A stretch of 64,000 nucleotides of DNA from NCBI GenBank assembly GCA_002384055.1, contig DGAU01000010.1, forward strand, positions 9,149 through 73,148, in the 5' to 3' direction. The DNA is from Flavobacteriaceae bacterium UBA4022. GTDB taxonomy: Bacteria; Bacteroidota; Bacteroidia; Flavobacteriales; Flavobacteriaceae. Shown one piece after another: positions 8,946 through 17,934 of the stretch. A program made the position numbers and the translations under genes. A model generated the notes under the pieces. The model was not told the DNA's origin, made no database searches, and saw only the letters and a list, made by a program, of their open reading frames with translations. Position 1 is the stretch's first letter, and each line of letters opens with the position of its first letter.

Positions 8946-10205
8946 TTAGTTCAGGTCAAAAGCTTTTTTGACTTGGTCGACAAAATCTAGCTTTTCCCAC
9001 GTGAATAATTCAACTTCTTTGGTGATGCATGTTTTGTCTGGACGGTAAAACGTTTTGGTAATCACCTCAGGCGTGCGCCCCATGTGGCCGTAAGCTGCTG
9101 TTTCTAAATAGATGGGTTGTCTCAGTTTCAGGCGTTTTTCGATCGCTGCCGGACGCAGGTCAAATAAGGTGAGAATTTTTTGTGCAATAACGCCGTCTTT
9201 GAGCGCCACGTTGGCTGTACCATAAGTGTTTACAAAGATCCCGACAGGCTGTGCAACGCCTATAGCATAGCTCACTTGGACCAAAATTTCGTCACAAACA
9301 CCTGCCGCCACCATGTTTTTGGCAATGTGGCGTGTGGCATAGGCTGCTGAACGATCTACTTTACTTGGATCTTTACCCGAAAAAGCACCCCCGCCGTGGG
9401 CGCCTTTACCGCCGTATGTGTCGACAATAATTTTTCGCCCTGTAAGCCCCGTATCACCGTGTGGCCCACCAATCACAAATTTTCCGGTCGGGTTGATGTG
9501 GTAGGTGATGTCGTCGTTGAATAATTTTTGAAGCTCAGGTTTTAGTCGTGCTTTAACTCTTGGGATCAAAAGCGTCACGAGATCTTTTTTTATTTTGTCC
9601 AACATGATGGTTTCGTTGGGGTCAAAATCGTCGTGTTGGGTCGAAATGACAATGCTGTCGATACGTGCCGGAATATTTTCATCATTGTACTCAATGGTGA
9701 CCTGGCTTTTGGAATCTGGTCTTAAATAAGTGATGGCATCATTTTCGCGACGCATGGCCGCCAATTCGATCAATATCTTATGGGATAGGTCTAAGGCCAG
9801 GGGCATATAGTTATCCGTCTCTTTACTGGCATAACCAAACATCATTCCTTGATCTCCAGCACCTTGTTCTTCTTTGGTCGCGCGGTCCACACCACGATTG
9901 ATGTCGGCACTTTGTTCGTGAATGGCCGATAGAACCCCACAGGAATTACCATCAAATTGATATTCACCCTTGGTGTAGCCTATTTTGTTGATGACATCAC
10001 GGGCGATTTTTTGGACATCGAGGTAAACCTCGGACTTTACCTCGCCAGCGAGGAAGACAAGGCCAGTAGTGACTAAGGTTTCACAGGCTACTTTCGATTC
10101 AGGATCAAAGGCCAAAAAGTGATCAATTAAAGCGTCACTAATTTGGTCCGCTACTTTGTCGGGATGTCCTTCAGAGACACTTTCAGAGGTAAAAAGATAA
10201 GCCAT
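8946..10205 (-). CDS. metK: S-adenosylmethionine synthetase
   Basis: MetK makes S-adenosylmethionine from methionine and ATP in the cytoplasm. The 419-residue protein carries the ATP-binding hexapeptide region GAGDQGMMFGYA near residue 115 and the glycine-rich GGGAFSGKDPSKVDRS near residue 270, plus the N-terminal FTSESVSEGHPDK segment with the catalytic His. Length agrees with Bacteroidetes MetK. It is a monocistronic gene. Its leader on the minus strand contains a SAM-II-type riboswitch (10258-10307) and a Bacteroidetes promoter (10320-10348), which implies feedback control by the enzyme's own product. Confidence 0.97.
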   Translation of the reverse strand: MAYLFTSESVSEGHPDKVADQISDALIDHFLAFDPESKVACETLVTTGLVFLAGEVKSEVYLDVQKIARDVINKIGYTKGEYQFDGNSCGVLSAIHEQSADINRGVDRATKEEQGAGDQGMMFGYASKETDNYMPLALDLSHKILIELAAMRRENDAITYLRPDSKSQVTIEYNDENIPARIDSIVISTQHDDFDPNETIMLDKIKKDLVTLLIPRVKARLKPELQKLFNDDITYHINPTGKFVIGGPHGDTGLTGRKIIVDTYGGKGAHGGGAFSGKDPSKVDRSAAYATRHIAKNMVAAGVCDEILVQVSYAIGVAQPVGIFVNTYGTANVALKDGVIAQKILTLFDLRPAAIEKRLKLRQPIYLETAAYGHMGRTPEVITKTFYRPDKTCITKEVELFTWEKLDFVDQVKKAFDLN

Positions 10206-10257
10206 AATATTTATTTATGGAGGTCATCAAAACTGAGTGCAAGCGAAGGAAGTAGAT

Positions 10258-10307
10258 ACTGCCTTTAGCATTTTTTTGGGAGGTTGCAATCAGTCAAATC
10301 TGTCCTC
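10258..10307 (-). ncRNA. SAM-II riboswitch upstream of metK
   Basis: Read on the minus strand the element contains the conserved SAM-II pieces in order. Stem P1 is GAGG (10307-10304) with CCUC (10283-10280). The loop segment is GAUUUG, then ACUG, then AUUGCA. An A-rich linker (seven A) leads to UGCUAAAG. A pseudoknot is possible between ACUG (10294-10291) and CAGU (10261-10258) with four Watson-Crick pairs. SAM-II RNAs are established S-adenosylmethionine sensors; placement in front of metK fits product feedback. The unusual points are an extra ACA between P1 and GAUUUG, and about 52 bases between the element and the metK ATG. Confidence 0.8.
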
Positions 10308-10319
10308 ATTTATAAGTCG

Positions 10320-10348
10320 TAAAGGTAGCCATTAAAACCCTTTTTCAA
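10320..10348 (-). promoter_or_regulatory. Promoter of the metK riboswitch transcript
   Basis: On the minus strand TTG (10348-10346, within TTTTTG), an 18-base spacer and TACCTTTA (10327-10320) match the Bacteroidetes promoter at all but one base. Transcription would start just before the SAM-II element, so the aptamer is at the 5' end of the metK mRNA. Confidence 0.6.
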
Positions 10349-10625
10349 AAATATTTCGATTCAATTAGGGGATATGGGGTATTTTGAAAACCGATGCCGC
10401 CTCAAAAGCGCCTTAAATAGTAAGCCATAATCAAAGGCCCCTGTGATGTTATTCTCTTGATTCTCTTGTCACCAAAAAACCTGGCCGTCGTATAATAAAA
10501 AATATAAATAACTGTAATGTAGTTGTTTATGTGCTATTTAGCGATTTTGAGTTTCTGCTAAAGGCTTATTTGGACAAACTTTTTGGTTTGCCGTCCGCGT
10601 ACTTTTATGCCAAACTAAAGTGCTT
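10349..10625 (+). other. Leader region of the ilv operon, no clear element
   Basis: About 280 bases separate the metK promoter from ilvD. The sequence holds TATAAT-like A/T-rich DNA near 10490 and an imperfect inverted repeat, GGACAAAC (10572-10579) against GTTTGCCGTCC (10586-10596). No T-tailed terminator follows, and no convincing Leu/Ile/Val-rich leader peptide is present. I therefore cannot assign an attenuator or a defined promoter. Confidence 0.3.
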
Positions 10626-12311
10626 ATGCCGACACAACAACTCAATCGCTACAGTAAAACTGTGACTCAGGACCCTACACAACCTGCGGCACAGGCCATG
10701 TTGTATGCCATCGGCTTTACGCCAGAGGATTTTACAAAGCCGCTCATTGGAATTGCCAGCACTGGCTATGAAGGCAATCCCTGTAATATGCACCTCAATG
10801 ATTTGGCTTTACAGGTCAAGAAAGGGACTTTGGCTTCGGGTACTCTAGGGCTTATTTTCAATACCATTGGGGTAAGTGATGGCATTTCTATGGGGACACC
10901 CGGCATGCGCTATTCACTGCCTTCAAGAGACGTGATTGCTGATTCAATGGAAACGGTTGTCCAAGCCATGAGCTATGATGGACTTGTGACGGTTGTGGGT
11001 TGTGATAAAAATATGCCGGGCGCCTTAATGGCTATGATTCGTCTGGATCGTCCGTCTATTTTGGTTTATGGCGGAACCATAGACTCTGGTCGTCATAACG
11101 GCAAAAAATTAGATGTGGTTTCTGCATTTGAAGCCTGGGGGAGCAAAGTCGCCGGGACCATTTCAGAAGCGGATTACCAGCAAGTTATTGAAAAGGCCTG
11201 CCCGGGAGCAGGTGCATGCGGTGGGATGTACACGGCCAATACGATGGCCAGCGCTATTGAAGCCTTGGGCATGAGTTTGCCATACAACGCGTCCAACCCT
11301 GCCTTGAGCCCAGACAAACAAGAGGAATCAATTGGTGCTGGTATGGCGATGCATGCACTTTTGGCAAAGGACATCAAACCCAGTGATATCATTACCAAAG
11401 CCTCTTTAGAAAATGCGGTACGTTTGGTGACGGTTTTGGGTGGATCAACTAATGCTGTCTTACACTTTTTGGCTATTGCGCGCGCGGCGCAAATAGAATT
11501 TACTTTAGACGATTTTCAACGTATTAGTGATACGACACCCTTTTTAGCGGATTTAAAACCCAGTGGTCAATACCTTATGGAAGATGTCCATGCCATTGGT
11601 GGTATTCCATCAGTCCTGAAGTACTTGCACCAACAAGGGTTGATCCATGGCGATTGTCTCACGGTGACGGGCAAAACAATAGCAGAAAATTTGGCAGAAG
11701 CCCAAGATCTCCCCGAAGATCAGGATGTGATCCGTCCGGTTTCGGCGCCCTTGAAGGCGACAGGTCATTTGCAAATGCTCTATGGAAATCTTGCGCCGGA
11801 AGGAAGTGTGGCCAAAATCACCGGAAAAGAAGGGCTTCATTTTAGTGGTCCTGCAAAAGTTTTTGAAAGTGAATTTGAGGCCAATCAGGGAATCAGTAAA
11901 GGACTAGTCGTCAAAGGGGATGTGGTGGTGATTCGCTATGAAGGCCCTAAAGGTGGTCCCGGAATGCCCGAAATGCTCAAGCCGACGGCTGCCATTATTG
12001 GTGCGGGATTGGGTAAAGACGTAGCCTTGATCACTGACGGTAGATTTTCAGGTGGCACCCACGGGTTTGTTGTGGGACACATCACTCCAGAGGCACAAGA
12101 TGGTGGCACCCTGGCGCTGGTCCAGACGGGTGATGTCATCACCATTGATGTGGCCGATAAGACCATCAACTTATTGGTCTCGGATGGCGAATTACAAAAA
12201 AGAAAGAAAAACTGGAGCGCACCCGCGCTTAAATTTGAACGTGGTGTCCTTTATAAATATGCCAAAACCGTTTCGACAGCCTCCAAAGGTTGTGTTACCG
12301 ATGAATTTTAA
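10626..12311 (+). CDS. ilvD: Dihydroxy-acid dehydratase
   Basis: IlvD dehydrates 2,3-dihydroxy-3-methylbutanoate and its ethyl analogue, the third common step of valine and isoleucine synthesis. The 561-residue enzyme has the cluster-binding cysteines in CDKNMPGALMAM and CPGAGACGGMYTANTM, and the C-terminal GRFSGGTHGFVVGH motif. I choose ATG 10626 over an in-frame GTG at 10620 because it gives the usual N-terminus. It heads the operon ilvD-ilvB-ilvN-ilvC; the next gene begins 10 bases after its stop, or overlaps it if the earlier ATG is used. Confidence 0.95.
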   Translation: MPTQQLNRYSKTVTQDPTQPAAQAMLYAIGFTPEDFTKPLIGIASTGYEGNPCNMHLNDLALQVKKGTLASGTLGLIFNTIGVSDGISMGTPGMRYSLPSRDVIADSMETVVQAMSYDGLVTVVGCDKNMPGALMAMIRLDRPSILVYGGTIDSGRHNGKKLDVVSAFEAWGSKVAGTISEADYQQVIEKACPGAGACGGMYTANTMASAIEALGMSLPYNASNPALSPDKQEESIGAGMAMHALLAKDIKPSDIITKASLENAVRLVTVLGGSTNAVLHFLAIARAAQIEFTLDDFQRISDTTPFLADLKPSGQYLMEDVHAIGGIPSVLKYLHQQGLIHGDCLTVTGKTIAENLAEAQDLPEDQDVIRPVSAPLKATGHLQMLYGNLAPEGSVAKITGKEGLHFSGPAKVFESEFEANQGISKGLVVKGDVVVIRYEGPKGGPGMPEMLKPTAAIIGAGLGKDVALITDGRFSGGTHGFVVGHITPEAQDGGTLALVQTGDVITIDVADKTINLLVSDGELQKRKKNWSAPALKFERGVLYKYAKTVSTASKGCVTDEF

Positions 12312-12321
12312 CAAAGAACCC

Positions 12322-14055
12322 ATGCAGACAGAGACACTTATATCGAAAGACCCCATCGCCTCAGAGTGTATCCGTATCTCGGGGAGTGAAGCTATTGTTC
12401 GGAGCCTTATCGCCGAAGGGGTGGATGTCCTTTACGGTTATCCTGGCGGGGCCATTATGCCCGTATATGATGCTTTATATCATTTTAAGGATCAGTTGCA
12501 TCATGTATTGACGCGTCACGAACAAGGGGCCACGCATGCAGCACAAGGCTATGCCCGTATTTCGGGCAAAGTAGGAGTGGCAATTGCTACCTCAGGACCG
12601 GGTGCCACCAATTTAGTCACTGGAATCGCCGATGCGCAAATTGATTCGACCCCGCTGGTGTGTATTACTGGCCAAGTGACTTCCTCACTTTTGGGGAGTG
12701 ATGCTTTTCAAGAAACGGATATCATTGGTATTTCAACACCAGTAACCAAATGGAATCACCAAATCACCAAGGCTTCTGAGATACCCGAAGTGATTGCAAA
12801 GGCATTTTATATTGCCAGAAGCGGCCGTCCGGGCCCGGTACTGATCGATATTACCAAAGATGCTCAGTTTGAAACATTAGATTTCACCTACCAAAAGTGT
12901 ACAGGAATCCGAAGCTACAGTCCAGAGCCACAAATAGATCCTCTGGCCATAAATAAAGCAGCAGCCCTAATCAATAAGGCCAAGAAACCACTAGTTGTTT
13001 GGGGGCAAGGGGTTATTTTGTCTGGGGCAGAAACGGCTTTTAAGGCCGTCATTGAAAAAGCGGGACTTCCATCTGCTTGGACTATTCTAGGAGCCTCTGC
13101 CATCGAGACCAGTCATCCGCTCAATGTGGGTATGGTCGGAATGCACGGCAATTATGCACCCAATATTTTGACCAATGAATGTGATGTTCTCATTGCGATC
13201 GGGATGCGTTTTGACGACCGGGTAACAGGCCATTTAGAAAGCTATGCACGTCAAGCTAAGGTTATTCATTTTGAAATTGATCCTGCCGAAATAAATAAAA
13301 ATGTCACTGCAGATGTCGCTGTTTTAGGGGATGCCAAAAAAACCCTCGAGGCCTTGCTTCCCATGCTGGTCCAAAACACCCACGAGTCATGGCGTGGGCG
13401 TTTTGCGGCATTGTATCAGATAGAATATGATGAGATCATTCAAAAGGATCTGTTTCCAACCAAGGAAGGCCTCACAATGGGCGAGGTGATCCATAAGATC
13501 AACACTTTTTCCAAAGGAGATGCCGCGATTGTTAGCGATGTGGGTCAACACCAAATGATTGCCTGCCGCTACGCTAAGTTTAGGCAAACCAAAAGCAACA
13601 TTACCTCTGGAGGATTGGGCACTATGGGATTTGCACTTCCAGCCGCAATAGGCGCCAAAATGGCCGCCCCTGAGCGAGAGGTCGTCGCCGTTATTGGCGA
13701 TGGAGGTTATCAGATGACCATCCAGGAATTAGGGACTATATTTCAGACCAAGGCCGCCGTCAAAATTGTATTGCTCAATAATAATTTCTTGGGGATGGTA
13801 CGGCAGTGGCAGCAGTTGTTTTTTGACAAACGCTATGCCGCTACAGAGCTCATCAATCCAGATTTTGGTATGATTGCCAATGCCTATCATATACCGGCCC
13901 AAAAAGTCACGGTGCGCGCTGATTTAGATGCGGCCGTAATGACCATGATGGCGCACGACGGGCCATACTTCCTGGAAGTTGTGGTCGCGCCAGAAGCCAA
14001 TGTTTTTCCCATGATCCCCTCGGGTGCTTCGGTATCTGATATACGCCTATCTTAA
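12322..14055 (+). CDS. ilvB: Acetolactate synthase large subunit
   Basis: The catalytic subunit condenses pyruvate with pyruvate or 2-oxobutyrate using thiamine diphosphate. The N-terminal domain has the catalytic Glu in TRHEQGATHAAQGYAR and the SGPGATN loop. The C-terminal domain holds the ThDP/Mg motif from GDGGYQMTIQEL to LLNNN. With the start at ATG 12322 it has 577 residues, typical for the family; ATG 12301 is an alternative that adds seven residues and overlaps ilvD by 11 bases. A much longer open frame reaching back to 12052 runs inside ilvD and is not real. The regulatory subunit gene follows after four bases. Confidence 0.94.
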   Translation: MQTETLISKDPIASECIRISGSEAIVRSLIAEGVDVLYGYPGGAIMPVYDALYHFKDQLHHVLTRHEQGATHAAQGYARISGKVGVAIATSGPGATNLVTGIADAQIDSTPLVCITGQVTSSLLGSDAFQETDIIGISTPVTKWNHQITKASEIPEVIAKAFYIARSGRPGPVLIDITKDAQFETLDFTYQKCTGIRSYSPEPQIDPLAINKAAALINKAKKPLVVWGQGVILSGAETAFKAVIEKAGLPSAWTILGASAIETSHPLNVGMVGMHGNYAPNILTNECDVLIAIGMRFDDRVTGHLESYARQAKVIHFEIDPAEINKNVTADVAVLGDAKKTLEALLPMLVQNTHESWRGRFAALYQIEYDEIIQKDLFPTKEGLTMGEVIHKINTFSKGDAAIVSDVGQHQMIACRYAKFRQTKSNITSGGLGTMGFALPAAIGAKMAAPEREVVAVIGDGGYQMTIQELGTIFQTKAAVKIVLLNNNFLGMVRQWQQLFFDKRYAATELINPDFGMIANAYHIPAQKVTVRADLDAAVMTMMAHDGPYFLEVVVAPEANVFPMIPSGASVSDIRLS

Positions 14056-14059
14056 TCTT

Positions 14060-14593
14060 ATGGAGACACAAATCGAACGTTTTACTATTTCCATTTACAC
14101 CGAAAATAATGTCGGGCTGCTCAATAGAATCAGTGCTATTTTTCAGCGAAGACATGTCAATATTGAGAGCATAAGCTCGTCTGCATCAGAAATAGAAGCG
14201 GTCTCTCGCTTTACTATTTTGGTGGCCATTACCGAAGCGAATATGAAGAAAATTATTGGCCAAATAGAAAAGCAAGTAGAGGTGATTCGTGCCTTTTACC
14301 ATACCGACGAAGAAACCATTTATCAAGAATCTTGTTTGTTCAAAATAAGCAGTGACTTATTGTTCGATGAGCGTCAGATCCAAAACATCGTTAAGGAAAG
14401 TAATGCCCGCATTGTGACGGTAAATCGTGAGTTTTTCGTGCTCGAAAAATCGGGACGTCGCCACGAGGTTGATTTGCTATACCGCGAACTCAAACCTTTC
14501 GGCATCATGCAGTTTGTGCGCTCTGGGCGCATCGCTGTGACTAAAGAGAAAATGAATATAACCCACCTGTTAGATAAATTTACACAGGAATAA
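14060..14593 (+). CDS. ilvN: Acetolactate synthase small (regulatory) subunit
   Basis: The 177-residue regulatory subunit stabilises IlvB and normally confers feedback inhibition by valine. An N-terminal ACT domain is visible (FTISIYTENNVGLLNRIS, then HVNIESISSSASE), followed by the longer C-terminal domain found in IlvH/IlvN proteins of this size. ATG 14060 is preferred: a start at 14024 would run into the end of ilvB. It sits four bases after ilvB and ten before ilvC, so it is embedded in the ilv operon. Confidence 0.93.
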   Translation: METQIERFTISIYTENNVGLLNRISAIFQRRHVNIESISSSASEIEAVSRFTILVAITEANMKKIIGQIEKQVEVIRAFYHTDEETIYQESCLFKISSDLLFDERQIQNIVKESNARIVTVNREFFVLEKSGRRHEVDLLYRELKPFGIMQFVRSGRIAVTKEKMNITHLLDKFTQE

Positions 14594-14603
14594 CATCTAT
14601 GAT

Positions 14604-16076
14604 ATGCAGAATTATTTCAACACATTGAGCCTAAGAGAACAATTGGAACAATTGGGCCGTTGCCGATTTATGGCAACCGATGAATTCACTTCGGGTGTAT
14701 CGGCCTTAAAAGGAAAAAAAATAATCATTTTGGGTTGTGGTGCTCAGGGCTTAAATCAAGGTCTTAATATGCGAGATTCTGGTTTGGACATAGCCTATGC
14801 CCTGCGGCAGGAGGCCATAGACCAGAGGCGTACGTCATACCAAAATGCAACAGAGAACGGGTTTGAGGTCGGCACTTTTGAAGCCTTAATTCCTAAGGCC
14901 GATGTGGTGTGTAATTTGACGCCAGACAAGCAGCACACTGCGGTGATCAACAAAGTGGTGCCGCTCATGAAACAAGGCGCTACACTTTCGTATTCACATG
15001 GCTTTAATATCGTAGAAGAAGGGATGCAAGTCAGAGAGGATTTGACTGTGATCATGGTTGCGCCCAAATGTCCGGGTTCGGAAGTGCGGGAAGAATATAA
15101 GCGCGGGTTCGGCGTGCCAACCTTAATTGCCGTGCACCCCCAGAATGACCCAGAAGAGAAAGGTTGGGCTCAAGCCAAGGCATATGCTTATGCAACAGGC
15201 GGTCACAGAGCCGGTGTTTTGGCGTCGTCTTTTGTTGCTGAGGTCAAAAGTGATCTGATGGGCGAGCAAACCATATTATGTGGCGTTTTGCAAACCGGTT
15301 CTATCTTGTGTTTTGACCATATGGTTGCTTCGGGTGTCATGCCTGAATATGCGGCTAAACTCGTGCAATATGGTTGGGAAACACAAACAGAAGCCCTTAA
15401 GCATGGGGGACTTACGCATATGATGGATCGATTCTCTAACCAGGCCAAAATCCGTGTATTTGAATTGGCAGAAACCCTTAAAGATCTTTTGAAACCGCTC
15501 TTTGAAAAGCATATGGATGACATCCTTAGCGGTGCATTTTCGGCCAAAATGATGGAGGATTGGGCCAATGATGACCATGATCTTTTGACATGGCGTGCCG
15601 CCACGGGAGAGACCGCTTTTGAAAAAACCATGGCCATATCTGCTGCTGTCGCGGAGCAAGTCTATTTTGACCAGGGGGTGCTTATGGCCGCTTTTATTAA
15701 GGCAGGGGTTGAGCTGGCTTACGATACCATGGTGTCGGCAGGTATTATTGCCCAGAGCGCTTACTATGAGTCACTGCACGAACTGCCGCTTATTGCCAAT
15801 ACTGTCGCCCGAAAAAAGTTGTTTGAGATGAACCGAATCATATCGGATACGGCCGAATACGGTTGCTATTTATTTGATCATGCGGCAAAGCCCTTGTTAC
15901 AGGATTTTATGAAACAGGTTCAGGAAACAGACATAGGCCACAATCATTGCGGCCTGGAAGTTGATAATTTGAGATTGATTGAGGTCAATGCGTCGATAGC
16001 CGCTCATCCCATAGAGCAAGTAGGGAAAACTTTGCGTAAGGCCATGACCGACATGAAGGTGCATAGCACAAAATAA
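14604..16076 (+). CDS. ilvC: Ketol-acid reductoisomerase, class II (long form)
   Basis: IlvC isomerises and reduces acetolactate and acetohydroxybutyrate with NADPH. At 490 residues it is the long, class II form, with the C-terminal knotted domain duplicated. The Rossmann motif GCGAQGLNQGLNMRDSG lies near residue 45, followed by the LTPDKQH segment. The metal-binding domain includes KSDLMGEQTILCG. It is the last gene of ilvD-ilvB-ilvN-ilvC; two hairpins right after the stop (16083-16154) end the operon. Confidence 0.95.
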   Translation: MQNYFNTLSLREQLEQLGRCRFMATDEFTSGVSALKGKKIIILGCGAQGLNQGLNMRDSGLDIAYALRQEAIDQRRTSYQNATENGFEVGTFEALIPKADVVCNLTPDKQHTAVINKVVPLMKQGATLSYSHGFNIVEEGMQVREDLTVIMVAPKCPGSEVREEYKRGFGVPTLIAVHPQNDPEEKGWAQAKAYAYATGGHRAGVLASSFVAEVKSDLMGEQTILCGVLQTGSILCFDHMVASGVMPEYAAKLVQYGWETQTEALKHGGLTHMMDRFSNQAKIRVFELAETLKDLLKPLFEKHMDDILSGAFSAKMMEDWANDDHDLLTWRAATGETAFEKTMAISAAVAEQVYFDQGVLMAAFIKAGVELAYDTMVSAGIIAQSAYYESLHELPLIANTVARKKLFEMNRIISDTAEYGCYLFDHAAKPLLQDFMKQVQETDIGHNHCGLEVDNLRLIEVNASIAAHPIEQVGKTLRKAMTDMKVHSTK

Positions 16077-16082
16077 GGCCAG

Positions 16083-16154
16083 GTGCATGTATCCCATGCA
16101 CTTGATTTTTTGTTTGTTGATTGAACTTAAAAACCCCGCACGCGGGGTTTTTAA
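16083..16154. terminator. Two consecutive hairpins ending the ilv operon
   Basis: The first hairpin pairs GTGCATG (16083-16089) with CATGCAC (16095-16101) and is followed by a T-run to 16111. The second is a perfect 13-base-pair stem, TTAAAAACCCCGC (16127-16139) against GCGGGGTTTTTAA (16142-16154), with A and T flanks that let it work on either strand. Both fit intrinsic termination after ilvC. Confidence 0.75.
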
Positions 16155-16377
16155 TGTGCGTGGTCACCACCCCAATGGAAGCCCAGGTTATGAGAAATCG
16201 ACCAGATTGATTGGGCTCTGTGGATATTTCTGATAAATTCGTTAGCCTATTGTCAAGCGAATTTATACTTTGTCGTATCTAAGTCTGCTGGTATGCCCGG
16301 ACATATAATTTGGGTGATATGATATTTTGACTTGGCAATTATTTAATCATCAACGCTTATATACTTTTTTAGGTTCC
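16155..16377 (+). other. Intergenic region upstream of the 16378 gene
   Basis: About 220 bases without a gene. It contains TATACTTTG near 16265 and TACTTTTT at 16362-16369, both close to but not matching the Bacteroidetes -7 element at good spacing from a TTG. I see no RNA gene and no short open frame with a plausible start here. Confidence 0.3.
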
Positions 16378-17922
16378 ATGCCCAGAATTCAAAAAGACCA
16401 ATTATTTGATCTGATCAAATCACTTTCTAAGTCGGAGAAGAGGCAGTTTCGTCTTTTTGCCGGTCGTCTGGTAGTCAACGATCAGGCCAAATTCATGGTG
16501 CTTTTTGATCTTATGGACAAACAGCTGCACTATGATGAGGCGGCCATTTTAGGTCACAAGGCCATCTCAAAAAAACAACTGTCTAATTTAAAGGCTCATC
16601 TCTACAAACAAATGCTGATCAGTCTGCGACTCAACCCCGTGCACCAAAACGTACGCTTGCAGATCAGGGAGCAATTGGATTTTGCCACGATCCTTTACCA
16701 TAAAGGTCTTTACGGCCAAAGTCTAAAATTGTTGGATCGGGTCAAGCTATTGGCGCTGGAACACGAAGAGAAAAACATGGCCTTCGAGATCATTGAATTG
16801 GAGAAAGTCATAGAAAGCCAATACATCACCCGCAGTATCGGAAATCGTTCTGAGGTTTTGGTGAGTGAATCGGCAGGTTTGAGTGCCCAAAATGCTCTGG
16901 CCAGTGCGCTGTCCAACTTGTCGCTGCAGCTCTATGGTCTATTTCTCAAAAAGGGATATGTCAAGACGGATCAGGAGTTTCGGGAAGTCTCCGAATTTTA
17001 TCAGCAGCAATTGTCCCAAGTCCATCTTCAGGACATGGGTTTTAGAGAAAAGTTATGGTATTATAATGCGGCACTTTGGTACCATTTCATTATTCAGGAT
17101 TTTAAATCCTGCTATCGCTATGCCCTAAAATGGGCTAACTTGTTTTACGATCACCCCAAAATGATCAACTTGAATCCGATTTTTTACTTGCGTGGGGCGC
17201 AATATTTACTCGAGGCTCTGTTTTATGTTGGTGACGTTGGCCGTTTCGAAAACGCCCTCGAAGCTATGGAACAAACCATGGCACAGCCCGAATTTCCCCA
17301 ACGCGAAAATGTACAGAGTTTGGCCTTTTTATATGGCTTTACACATAAGATGAATCAGCATTTTATGACGGGGACCTTCCACGAAGGCTTGGGTCTTGTC
17401 ACCCCAGTTCTGGAGGGGATCAAGCGTTATGAAAACACCTTAGACGAGCACCATATCATGGTGTTTTATTACAAAATCGCTTGTCTTTATTTTGGTTGTG
17501 GGGCCTACAAAGACTGTATTTTTTACCTCAATAAAATCATCGCCAATAAATCACTCGAAATGCGCGAGGATTTATCCTGTTTTTCGCGAATTTTGAATTT
17601 AGTGGCACATTACGAAGCGGGCCAGGACTATCAGATGGATCGACTGATCAAGAGCACCTACAAATTTTTAATTAAGATGGAAGATCTACATCAGGTCCAA
17701 AAGGAAATGATTGCCTTTATCCGTAATTTGGGGGCCATTTATCCTCAAGACATCAAAAAAGCATTTCACCAATTATACGCAACCCTTAAGGTTTATGAGC
17801 ATGACCCCTACGAGCGCAGGAGCTTCCTTTACCTTGATATTTTATCATGGTTAAAGAGCAATATCGAGGGGCGGAGTATTCCTGAAATCATTCAAGAGCG
17901 TTTGGCACAAGCCAATCCCTAA
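16378..17922 (+). CDS. Conserved helical protein of unknown function
   Basis: I do not recognise a characterised family. The 514-residue protein has no signal peptide or membrane segment. It opens with a basic conserved-looking stretch (DLIKSLSKSEKRQFRLF at about residues 9-25), and the rest reads as repeated amphipathic helices with aromatic and Ala/Leu spacing like TPR or related helical repeats. This suggests a cytoplasmic scaffold. ATG 16378 is used; an upstream in-frame TTG at 16327 is not supported. It is spaced 12 bases from the OsmC gene and thus probably heads a unit with it and the dehydratase gene. Confidence 0.7.
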   Translation: MPRIQKDQLFDLIKSLSKSEKRQFRLFAGRLVVNDQAKFMVLFDLMDKQLHYDEAAILGHKAISKKQLSNLKAHLYKQMLISLRLNPVHQNVRLQIREQLDFATILYHKGLYGQSLKLLDRVKLLALEHEEKNMAFEIIELEKVIESQYITRSIGNRSEVLVSESAGLSAQNALASALSNLSLQLYGLFLKKGYVKTDQEFREVSEFYQQQLSQVHLQDMGFREKLWYYNAALWYHFIIQDFKSCYRYALKWANLFYDHPKMINLNPIFYLRGAQYLLEALFYVGDVGRFENALEAMEQTMAQPEFPQRENVQSLAFLYGFTHKMNQHFMTGTFHEGLGLVTPVLEGIKRYENTLDEHHIMVFYYKIACLYFGCGAYKDCIFYLNKIIANKSLEMREDLSCFSRILNLVAHYEAGQDYQMDRLIKSTYKFLIKMEDLHQVQKEMIAFIRNLGAIYPQDIKKAFHQLYATLKVYEHDPYERRSFLYLDILSWLKSNIEGRSIPEIIQERLAQANP

Positions 17923-17934
17923 AAAAGCAACACT

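Noticed and set aside
10529..10561. Ten-codon frame upstream of ilvD with two Leu and one Ile, as a possible ilv leader peptide
   Set aside because: Too few branched-chain codons, not clustered, and no T-tailed terminator follows before ilvD.
12052..12300. N-terminal extension of the acetolactate synthase frame back into ilvD
   Set aside because: It overlaps ilvD by about 250 bases in another frame and has no similarity to acetolactate synthase; real starts are ATG 12322 or 12301.
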